Shown here one piece after another: positions 1-5,359 of a stretch of DNA of 5,433 nucleotides. Source of the stretch: Tissierellales bacterium (lineage in GTDB: Bacteria > Bacillota_A > Clostridia > Tissierellales > JASKZW01); assembly GCA_030147425.1 (NCBI GenBank), contig JASKZW010000092.1, positions 1 to 5,433 on the forward strand. The letters are read 5' to 3'. Numbering within the stretch: the first letter of the stretch is position 1; every line of letters begins with the position of its first letter. The translations under genes were made by a program, and so were the position numbers. The notes under the pieces are model-generated. The model was not told the DNA's origin, did not search any database, and saw only the letters and a program-made list of their open reading frames with translations.

Positions 1-1
1 T

Positions 2-67
2 AGAAGAAATATAAGAAGGCTTAAAAAATCAATAAGAAGGACTTTAAGAAGTTTGAGAAGAGTATAA
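2..67 (+). CDS. C-terminal end of an unknown gene with a basic heptad-like tail (partial)
   Basis: Only the last 21 codons before a TAA at 65-67 are in the window; the gene begins upstream. The other two plus frames close within the first few codons, and a strong terminator follows 6 bases after the stop, which supports a real gene end. The visible tail is almost all Arg, Lys, Leu and Ile and repeats every seven residues (IRRLKKS, IRRTLRS, LRRV). This would form an amphipathic, very basic helix suited to binding nucleic acid, acidic lipid or a partner protein; that role is inference. The repeat is also visible in DNA as ATAAGAAGG at 11-19 and 32-40, exactly 21 bp apart. I do not recognise the family, and so short a fragment could still be a chance open frame. 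Confidence 0.5.
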   Translation, partial: RRNIRRLKKSIRRTLRSLRRV

Positions 68-73
68 AATATA

Positions 74-103
74 AAAAAAGCTTATCCTAGGATAAGCTTT
101 TTT
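74..103. terminator. Bidirectional Rho-independent terminator (30-bp perfect palindrome)
   Basis: Positions 74-103 form a perfect 30-bp palindrome centred between 88 and 89, with A6 on the left flank and T6 on the right. It therefore reads as a hairpin followed by a U run on both strands. It sits between the end of the plus-strand fragment (stop at 65-67) and the end of the minus-strand exonuclease gene. The exonuclease stop codon (complement of 87-89) lies at the very apex of the hairpin, and its last codons form one arm. Confidence 0.88.
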
Positions 104-1103
104 CTTTAATATCATTTAATATCCAATCTAAAACTTGATTTAAATATGAAAAATCCTCTTCAAAGTCTAGCATAATTCTTGTTCTTTCTCCTTCAGCCTT
201 ATTAGCCTGGTCAATATTTTTTATAGAAGGAAAAACTGTAGAAAAGTCTTTGAAATTTAAATCTACTAGTAAGTATTGAATATCCCCATCTAGTTTAAAA
301 CGTAAAAAATTGTAAGCATCTACATCAGGTCCTAGCAGGTGTATAAAGTCTAAGTATGGGCCAGTCCTGTCTAGGATAAGTCTTGTCCTATTTAAGCCTT
401 TAGAAAGAAGATAGTTATATACATAGTTATATACAAGACTTTCTTGTTGGGAAAGTTTTCCTAGCCTTTCTTTGGATTTGTTTTTAACTTCCTTCCAATA
501 ATATAAGTAAATTTCAGCAGCAGCCCTAGCATCTTCTAAAGACCTATGATGTTCTACCCGAATATCTAAATGTTGACAGACACTAGATAGGCTTCTACTA
601 GGCAAATCAGAGAAAATCCTTCTAGATAAGGATAGAGTATCTATTTTTGACTGATCTTTTAATCTTTGATTATTAAAATATTTATCAATAAAGCCTATAT
701 CAAAATTTACATTATGGCCTAGCAAGTCTAGGTCTCCTAGATACTCAGATAAAAAAGGCATAACTTTCTCAATAGAGGGTTTTCCCCTAAGGTCTTCGTC
801 GGTTATTCCTGTAAGTTCTGTAATTTTCTCAGGTATTTTAACTCCAGGATTAATCAAGCTAGTAAAATAAGAAACTATCTCATCCTCAGAATATTTTATG
901 GCAGATACCTCTATAAGCTCACAATCCTCTACTTCCAAGCCAGTAGTTTCTACATCTATGGCTATAAAATCAATATAATTTTCTCCTTCTTTTACAATAT
1001 TAACAAAATCATCTATACTATAATCTTCCTTTAAGTTTTTTTTCAAAACAGAATTAGCAAGTTTATAAAAAATAGCAAAGGCCACAATAGGTAACAATGG
1101 CAT
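87..1103 (-). CDS. DEDDh 3'-5' exonuclease, DnaQ/PolC-epsilon type, with extra N- and C-terminal regions
   Basis: The 338-residue protein has a clear RNase T/DnaQ exonuclease core at about residues 44-205. Motif Exo I is IDVETTG (D50, E52), Exo II is GHNVNFD (D135) and Exo IIIe is HHRSLEDA (H186, D191), giving the full DEDDh set of metal ligands and general base. Such enzymes remove nucleotides from 3' ends during proofreading, repair or RNA/DNA trimming; the polymerase part of PolC is absent, so it is a stand-alone nuclease with unknown substrate. Residues 3-20 are strongly hydrophobic and could be a short membrane anchor. Residues about 213-338 form a further alpha/beta-looking domain that I cannot assign; its end (RTRIMLDFEEDFSYLNQVLDWI) loosely recalls DUF5655-like tails, a weak resemblance. 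The start is ATG at 1101-1103 with GGGGAGGA about 5 bases upstream. It is divergent from the pirin gene and has its own promoter. Confidence 0.93.
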   Translation of the reverse strand: MPLLPIVAFAIFYKLANSVLKKNLKEDYSIDDFVNIVKEGENYIDFIAIDVETTGLEVEDCELIEVSAIKYSEDEIVSYFTSLINPGVKIPEKITELTGITDEDLRGKPSIEKVMPFLSEYLGDLDLLGHNVNFDIGFIDKYFNNQRLKDQSKIDTLSLSRRIFSDLPSRSLSSVCQHLDIRVEHHRSLEDARAAAEIYLYYWKEVKNKSKERLGKLSQQESLVYNYVYNYLLSKGLNRTRLILDRTGPYLDFIHLLGPDVDAYNFLRFKLDGDIQYLLVDLNFKDFSTVFPSIKNIDQANKAEGERTRIMLDFEEDFSYLNQVLDWILNDIKEKSLS

Positions 1104-1146
1104 AACATCCTCCCCTTTCTAGTTTTTTGTTAATCTTCTACTATGG

Positions 1147-1175
1147 AGTATATCAAAAGGAAAAGAAATATCCAA
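1147..1175 (-). promoter_or_regulatory. Sigma-A-type promoter for the exonuclease gene (extended -10)
   Basis: Read on the minus strand, TTGGAT (1170-1175) is followed by exactly 17 bases and then TATACT (1147-1152), which is 5 of 6 to the -10 consensus. It is preceded by TG one base before, making an extended -10 (TGATATACT). Transcription would begin near 1140, leaving a leader of about 35 bases to the ATG at 1103. The -35 is weak (3 of 6), as expected when an extended -10 compensates. A plus-strand promoter for the pirin gene is less clear: TTGTTA (1127-1132) with TATATC (1149-1154) at 16 bp is the best I see, and would overlap this one. Confidence 0.55.
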
Positions 1176-1233
1176 TCTATAAATAAGTAAATATATAGGA
1201 AAAAGAGGGGTAATACTAAAAGGAAAGGAAATA
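1155..1233. repeat. Pair of near-identical purine-rich 16-mers in the divergent intergenic region
   Basis: AAAAGGAAAAGAAATA at 1155-1170 and AAAAGGAAAGGAAATA at 1218-1233 differ at one base in 16 and lie 63 bp apart in the same orientation. The first copy fills the spacer of the minus-strand promoter; the second ends at the pirin Shine-Dalgarno. They may be paired regulator sites or a remnant of local duplication, but purine-rich AT-rich DNA makes such matches less surprising. Confidence 0.3.
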
Positions 1234-1245
1234 GGAGGTGTATTA

Positions 1246-2085
1246 ATGAAAAGAGAAATAAAAGAAAAAGTTGTAGGTTTTAGGACTAGTGATGGAGCTG
1301 GTGTAAGCCTGGTAAGAGTTTTAGGCCATAATACAGTAGAAACTTTTGATCCAATCCTAATGCTAGACTCCTTTGATAGCACTAATCCAGAAGACTATAT
1401 AGCTGGCTTCCCCATGCATCCACATAGGGGTATAGAAACAGTAAGTTTGATAGTTAAGGGGAAAATGGCTCATAAGGATAGTTTAGGTAATGAAGATGAA
1501 ATTAGTGATGGGGAAGTTCAGTGGATGACAGCAGGTTCAGGAATTCTTCATGAGGAAAATTTACCGGCAGCAGAAAGATTATTAGGAATTCAACTTTGGC
1601 TAAACCTACCTAAAAAACACAAGATGGCCCATCCAGAGTACCATAGTATAAGAAGGGAAGATATTAAGGAAATACCAATAGATAGAGGAATTCTAAGGTT
1701 AATAAGTGGAGAATACCAAGGAAGCAAGGGATTTCAAGGAAAATATCTACCTTTAGACTTTTACCATATAAAACTAAAAGAAAATTCAAAATTCACTATA
1801 GAAACAGAAAGGGAAAAGTCAGCTTTAGTATTTACACTTTTAGGAGATGCTAAGGTGGCAGGAGAAGAAGTAAAAGAAAAAACAGGAGTTAAATTAACAG
1901 AAGGTGACTCAGTGGATATAGAATCCTTAGACGAATCTATAGATCTTCTCTTTATAAGTTCAGATAAGTTAGAAGAGCCAGTGGCTTGGGGTGGACCTAT
2001 AGTTATGAATAATAGGGAAGAATTAGAACAAGCCTTTGCAGAACTAAAAGATGGAAGTTTTTTAAAGGAAAGAATAGATTATTAA
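1246..2085 (+). CDS. Pirin family protein (cupin, metal-binding)
   Basis: The 279-residue protein is a full-length two-domain pirin. The N-terminal cupin has the hallmark FPMHPHRGIETVS segment and GILHEE. The metal ligands known from human pirin correspond to H58, H60, H102 and E104, all present, so it should bind an iron-type metal. The C-terminal cupin-like half ends with the typical EPVAWGGPIVMN block (about residues 244-254) followed by a helix. Bacterial pirins include quercetin 2,3-dioxygenases such as YhhW and proteins that modulate partner enzymes; the specific role here cannot be read from sequence. It is cytosolic, with no signal peptide. The ATG start is supported by AGGAGGTG at 1233-1240, 5 bases upstream. 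It is divergent from the exonuclease gene and terminated by its own hairpin before the flavoprotein gene. Confidence 0.95.
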   Translation: MKREIKEKVVGFRTSDGAGVSLVRVLGHNTVETFDPILMLDSFDSTNPEDYIAGFPMHPHRGIETVSLIVKGKMAHKDSLGNEDEISDGEVQWMTAGSGILHEENLPAAERLLGIQLWLNLPKKHKMAHPEYHSIRREDIKEIPIDRGILRLISGEYQGSKGFQGKYLPLDFYHIKLKENSKFTIETEREKSALVFTLLGDAKVAGEEVKEKTGVKLTEGDSVDIESLDESIDLLFISSDKLEEPVAWGGPIVMNNREELEQAFAELKDGSFLKERIDY

Positions 2086-2114
2086 AAGACAAACTATTTA
2101 TAGTTTGTCTTTTT
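2084..2114 (+). terminator. Rho-independent terminator after the pirin gene
   Basis: A 13-bp perfect stem (2084-2096 with 2101-2113) encloses a TTTA loop, and the right arm ends in a run of five T (2110-2114). The core is GACAAACTA/TAGTTTGTC flanked by A4/T4. The left arm starts inside the pirin stop codon (TAA at 2083-2085). The A-rich left flank means it may also work weakly in the opposite direction, where no gene needs it. Confidence 0.85.
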
Positions 2115-2152
2115 AAATATCAGGGTATAGAAAAATAAAGGAGGGTGATTTA

Positions 2153-3589
2153 ATGGAAAAAATAGCAATAATTGGTATGGGAACAGCTGGCATGGCAGTG
2201 GCAGCTGCCTATGAAAAGGAAGTAGATACAAGTAAATTAGAAATTGATTGTTATGATAGGGTAGAAAGTTTTGGGAAAGGCTATCCTTACACGAATGATT
2301 CAGACCATATTTTGCTAAATTTAAAAACAAGGAAGATAAGTTATAACTATGAAGACAATGATGATCTATATAATTGGCTAGAGGAAGAAGGAAGGGAGAT
2401 AAAAGAATATACTTCAAGAAGTACATTTGGAGAGTATACAAGGTCTAGACTAAAAGATACTATGGAGAAGATAGGAGCTAAAGCTATAAAAGAAAAAATT
2501 ATAAGAATGGATTACTTAGAGGGAGAATCTAAGTGGGAAATAGAAAGTAAGGGTGGTTTAGTTAAAAAGTATGATAGGGTTCACCTATGTGCAGGGGAGC
2601 TAGCACAAAAGGATGCCTATAGATTAGAAGGAATTGGTAATTACTATGGGCAGATATATCCAGTTGAGGAGAAATTATCTGACTTAGGACAGGGAAAAGC
2701 TACTATTATAGGCATGGGTCTGACAGCAGTAGATGTGGCAAGCTATCTTTTAGAGGAAAGTTCCTTGGATAAAATATATATGTTTTCAAGAACTAATCTT
2801 ATTCCTACTGTCCGAGTAGATCCAGTAGATATAAAGACAAACATAATGACCTATGAAAAAACCAGGGACTTAATTGATAAAAATAATGGCTATATAAGTT
2901 TTGAAAGCTTTGATAAGCTTTTTAATCAAGAATTAGAAAGTCATGGAATAAACTATGAAGAATTTTTAAAGAAACACATGTCTGGAGGAATAGATGCTTT
3001 GAGAACTAATATAGAAGAGCCAGAAGATTTAGCTAAGGTTCAAGCTCTTTTACCTCCTATGAATTTAACTTTTAATTTAGTGTGGGCTAGTATGGGAGAA
3101 AAAGATAGGGTTAAGTTTAGGAAAAAATACCATCCATTTATGTGTCTAAATAGGAGTCCTCTACCTTTAATATCAGCAGAACAACTTATTAAGGGGGAAG
3201 AGGAGTCTAGATTAGAAGTATTAGAAAATATAAAGGATATTAAATACAATCATAAAGAGAAATTATTTGAAATAAAAGATTGCTTTGGGGAAACTCAGGT
3301 AAAATCAGACTATGTTTTAAATGCTACAGGCTTAGATACCAGTATGGAAGATATAGAAGACTTTAATCCACTTTTAGATCAAATTCTAGATAAGAGGTAT
3401 GTTCAGGTAGATAAGTATGGTGGGTTTACATTAGATCCAAGGGATATGGCTGCAATATCACCTAGATTTGGAAAGATAAATAACTTACATGTACATGGAG
3501 TTTTAGCATCTGGAGTTCAATATAGAAATAATTCAACTTTAATAATTCAGAAAACAGCTCATGATTTAATAAAAAAACTCTATGATTAA
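2153..3589 (+). CDS. FAD/NAD(P)-binding flavoprotein (NAD_binding_9-type oxidoreductase)
   Basis: The 478-residue protein begins with a Rossmann dinucleotide fold, strand KIAIIGMGTAG (G8, G10, G13), the usual FAD-binding glycine motif. The segment FGKGYPYTNDSDHILLN (about 40-56) matches the G-x-x-YP...LLN signature of the FAD-NAD(P)-binding family that contains E. coli YdhS. A second Rossmann motif, ATIIGMGLTAVDVA (about 183-196), probably binds NAD(P)H, and VLNATGLD (about 388-395) is the late ATG-type flavoprotein motif. It is likely a soluble oxidoreductase or monooxygenase-like enzyme; the substrate is unknown. The start ATG has AAGGAGGGTGA (2138-2148) at good spacing. It follows the pirin terminator by under 40 bases with no convincing promoter, and the OB-fold gene follows about 20 bases after its stop, indicating co-transcription. 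Confidence 0.9.
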   Translation: MEKIAIIGMGTAGMAVAAAYEKEVDTSKLEIDCYDRVESFGKGYPYTNDSDHILLNLKTRKISYNYEDNDDLYNWLEEEGREIKEYTSRSTFGEYTRSRLKDTMEKIGAKAIKEKIIRMDYLEGESKWEIESKGGLVKKYDRVHLCAGELAQKDAYRLEGIGNYYGQIYPVEEKLSDLGQGKATIIGMGLTAVDVASYLLEESSLDKIYMFSRTNLIPTVRVDPVDIKTNIMTYEKTRDLIDKNNGYISFESFDKLFNQELESHGINYEEFLKKHMSGGIDALRTNIEEPEDLAKVQALLPPMNLTFNLVWASMGEKDRVKFRKKYHPFMCLNRSPLPLISAEQLIKGEEESRLEVLENIKDIKYNHKEKLFEIKDCFGETQVKSDYVLNATGLDTSMEDIEDFNPLLDQILDKRYVQVDKYGGFTLDPRDMAAISPRFGKINNLHVHGVLASGVQYRNNSTLIIQKTAHDLIKKLYD

Positions 3590-3596
3590 GTGAACT

Positions 3597-3608
3597 AGGG
3601 GGATGGGG
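3597..3608 (+). promoter_or_regulatory. G-rich ribosome binding site that favours a TTG start
   Basis: AGGGGG at 3597-3602 directly touches the in-frame ATG at 3603, leaving no spacer, so that ATG is a poor start. The in-frame TTG at 3612 lies 9 bases after AGGGGG and 3 after a second GGGG (3605-3608), giving usable spacing. I therefore prefer TTG 3612; the alternative adds only three residues. Confidence 0.5.
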
Positions 3609-3611
3609 ATT

Positions 3612-4064
3612 TTGAAGAAAAAAAGGGGAAATAAGAAACTTCTGCTTAATTTATCTGTAATTTTTATTTTAATATTTCTTTCCAGAAGTATTTATTTAAA
3701 ATCAGGATATGATAAAGAAAGTAAAAAAGAAGAAGTGGAAGGTAAAATAAAGGAAATAAACCAATCTTATATAGAGATAGATGCAGAAGACTTGGCTAGG
3801 GACTTTAATAAAAGTCACTATAGGGCTAGGAAAAAATACGAAGGGAAAAATATAGAGCTTAAAGGAAAAATAAAAAGTATAAAGATAAGTTTAGATAAGC
3901 CTTATTTAGTTTTGGAGGGAGATAAGCTTGATGTAAATTGTTTTTTTGAGGATATTAATTTTGTAGATAGTATTAATAAGTTAGAGCCAGGAGAAGAAAT
4001 AAAATTAAGGGGAAAAGTAGGCTCTTATAGAAAAAATTTAAATATAGAAGACTGTATTTTCTAA
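3612..4064 (+). CDS. Membrane-anchored OB-fold protein (tRNA_anti-like family)
   Basis: From the preferred TTG start the protein has 150 residues (153 from ATG 3603). A lysine-rich N-terminus is followed by one hydrophobic segment (LLLNLSVIFILIFLSRSIYL, about residues 11-30), a signal anchor or uncleaved signal, with no lipobox cysteine. A charged linker leads to an OB-fold of the tRNA_anti-like type: IDAEDLARDFNKS, then YRARKKYEGKNIELKGKIKS, PYLVLEG, then a final strand IKLRGKVGSY. The D-A-x-x-Y-x-G-K type signature of this family is visible here as RARKKYEGK. Two cysteines (VNCFF and the near-terminal EDCIF) occupy positions usual in this family and could pair outside the membrane. Function is unknown; despite the family name there is no evidence it binds tRNA. 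It is probably co-transcribed with the flavoprotein gene and closed by a terminator. Confidence 0.85.
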   Translation: MKKKRGNKKLLLNLSVIFILIFLSRSIYLKSGYDKESKKEEVEGKIKEINQSYIEIDAEDLARDFNKSHYRARKKYEGKNIELKGKIKSIKISLDKPYLVLEGDKLDVNCFFEDINFVDSINKLEPGEEIKLRGKVGSYRKNLNIEDCIF

Positions 4065-4092
4065 AAGGGACTCAAAAAAGAGTCCTTTTTTT
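4063..4092 (+). terminator. Rho-independent terminator after the OB-fold gene
   Basis: An 11-bp stem with one G-T pair (4063-4073 with 4080-4090; core GGACTC/GAGTCC) encloses an A6 loop and is followed by a T run at 4086-4092. The left arm starts inside the TAA stop at 4062-4064. It ends the flavoprotein/OB-fold unit. Confidence 0.88.
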
Positions 4093-4114
4093 ATTTATAG
4101 ATTTTTAGTATAAT
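4086..4114 (+). promoter_or_regulatory. Probable promoter for the phosphoesterase gene (perfect -10)
   Basis: TATAAT at 4109-4114 is a perfect -10. The hexamer 17 bp upstream is TTTTTT (4086-4091), part of the terminator T run, so the -35 is poor and there is no TG extension. Such a promoter could depend on an activator or on the A/T-rich upstream DNA. The start would fall near 4121, giving a leader of about 65 bases. Confidence 0.45.
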
Positions 4115-4135
4115 AGATTTAGTAAAATTAAATCT
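4115..4135 (+). repeat. Inverted repeat at the expected transcription start of the phosphoesterase gene
   Basis: AGATTTA (4115-4121) and TAAATCT (4129-4135) form a 7-bp perfect inverted repeat, extended by one G-T pair in RNA, around a 5-base centre. It abuts the -10 box directly. A second overlapping pair, ATTTAGT (4117-4123) and ACTAAAT (4137-4143), also has 7-bp arms. Position suggests an operator, but AT-rich content keeps the call tentative. Confidence 0.4.
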
Positions 4136-4187
4136 GACTAAATAGGGGTAGGAGTTATATAACATATTATTTACTAGGAGAATGAAG

Positions 4188-5348
4188 ATGAAAGTTATGA
4201 CAATTGGTTGGCTAAGTGTATTTTTTCTTATGCTTCTTATGAATTTATATATATGGAATTTCAATTGGAAAATCCCCTTTAGTAAGGGGAAAATATTAAA
4301 ATTAATGAATTATTCAATAGTTCATCTGGCCTTAGCCATAGTAAGTATACATTATTTTTACTTGTTTTTTAATGAAAGAACTGATGGAAAACAAACAAAG
4401 GTTTTGTCCTATATAGCAGGATTTTATTTAACTTTTCTCCATTATTCTATGCTTTTTCTATTAATTCATGATTTAGTATATTGGACAAGAAATAAATTTC
4501 CTTATCCTAGAGAATTAAAAGTTTTAGGATCAAGATTATTTTTTGGTGGTCTTTTAATTTATGGGCTAACAGCCCTAATATCCTTATACAGTATATATAA
4601 TGGTCAGCATTTAGAGATTAAAGACTATAATATTAAAATAAGAAAAAAAGATTCTCAATTAGATAATTTAAATTTAGTCTATATATCTGATGGGCATATA
4701 GGAACATCGGTAAATAGGGAGAATATAGATGATTTAATAAAGGAAATTGAAGATTTAAATCCTGAAATACTTATTCTAGGTGGAGACTTTTTAGATGAAG
4801 GTACAACAGAAAAGGACAGGTTAGTAGTGTTAGAAAAAATATCAAAAATAGAAACTAGATATGGTATTTTTGCAGTAGAAGGAAATCATGAGTATAAAAG
4901 TGGAAATACTAATATAAATGACCAAATGTCCTACTATACAAGGCAAGGAATAAAAGTCTTACAGGACCAAGTCTATAAGGTAGATGATAGTTTTTACTTA
5001 ATAGGTAGAAAGGATAGTTATGGTAATCTAGTAAAACTTGATAATTTAACAGGAAAAGTAAAGGAAGAGCTACCAATAATCCTTCTAGATCATAGGCCAA
5101 GTTTTAAAGAAGTGGAAAAAAATGATATGATAGACTTACAATTATCTGGCCATACCCATAGTGGACAATTTTTTCCTATGCAAATATTTAATCCTTTAGC
5201 TAAAAGATTTTCTAAATCTTATATTTATGGCTATCATAGGGTTGGAAACCTACAACACATAGTAAGTTCAGGCATAGGTAATTGGGGTATACCAGTTAGG
5301 CTAGGTAGTAGGAGAGAGGTTCTAAATATAAGGATAAGTTTTATATAG
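4188..5348 (+). CDS. Membrane metallophosphoesterase, YkuE/YaeI-like, with four N-terminal membrane segments
   Basis: An in-frame ATG at 4182 is only 1 base from the AGGAG at 4176-4180, whereas ATG 4188 is 7 bases away, so 4188 is preferred (386 residues). Numbering from 4188, hydrophobic segments lie near residues 6-25, 42-62, 74-96 and 113-136. The calcineurin-like phosphoesterase domain follows from about 150: ISDGHIG (D168, H170), LGGDFLD (D200), EGNHEY (N233, H234), LLDHRP (H302) and SGHTHSGQ (H322, H324). All two-metal ligands are present, so it should be an active phosphoesterase. The family is usually linked to lipid or cell-wall phosphate ester cleavage (UDP-diacylglucosamine hydrolase-like), but the substrate is not determined here. 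Positive charge concentrates in loops 1 and 3, suggesting these are cytoplasmic and the catalytic domain lies outside; this is inference. A zinc-ribbon gene begins 11 bases after its stop. Confidence 0.93.
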   Translation: MKVMTIGWLSVFFLMLLMNLYIWNFNWKIPFSKGKILKLMNYSIVHLALAIVSIHYFYLFFNERTDGKQTKVLSYIAGFYLTFLHYSMLFLLIHDLVYWTRNKFPYPRELKVLGSRLFFGGLLIYGLTALISLYSIYNGQHLEIKDYNIKIRKKDSQLDNLNLVYISDGHIGTSVNRENIDDLIKEIEDLNPEILILGGDFLDEGTTEKDRLVVLEKISKIETRYGIFAVEGNHEYKSGNTNINDQMSYYTRQGIKVLQDQVYKVDDSFYLIGRKDSYGNLVKLDNLTGKVKEELPIILLDHRPSFKEVEKNDMIDLQLSGHTHSGQFFPMQIFNPLAKRFSKSYIYGYHRVGNLQHIVSSGIGNWGIPVRLGSRREVLNIRISFI

Positions 5349-5359
5349 GAGGGACTTTA

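Noticed and set aside
1119..1382. Minus-strand open frame of 87 codons overlapping the intergenic region and the pirin start
   Set aside because: It covers the exonuclease promoter and the pirin coding start, is of low-complexity Ser/Pro/Phe/Ile composition, and has no family resemblance; it is an antisense shadow.
2094..2441. Minus-strand open frame of 115 codons over the flavoprotein start
   Set aside because: It is antisense to a gene with clear FAD-binding motifs, is Leu/Tyr/Phe/Pro rich as expected for the complement of A-rich code, and begins inside coding sequence without a ribosome binding site.
2904..2923. Hairpin AAAGCTT-TGAT-AAGCTTT followed by T residues, like a small terminator
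   Set aside because: It lies within the flavoprotein coding sequence, the stem is only 7 bp and AT-rich, and it encodes an ordinary SFDKLFN segment; chance is the simpler reading.
3040..3249. Minus-strand open frame of 69 codons inside the flavoprotein gene
   Set aside because: It lies fully antisense within conserved coding sequence, with no promoter, ribosome binding site or recognisable motif.
4093..4187. Riboswitch or structured RNA in the phosphoesterase leader
   Set aside because: The leader is only about 65 bases after the predicted start, lacks conserved riboswitch core sequences I know, and has no terminator or sequestering hairpin near the ribosome binding site.
4909..5100. Minus-strand open frame of 63 codons inside the phosphoesterase gene
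   Set aside because: It is antisense to the catalytic domain and shows no independent gene signals.
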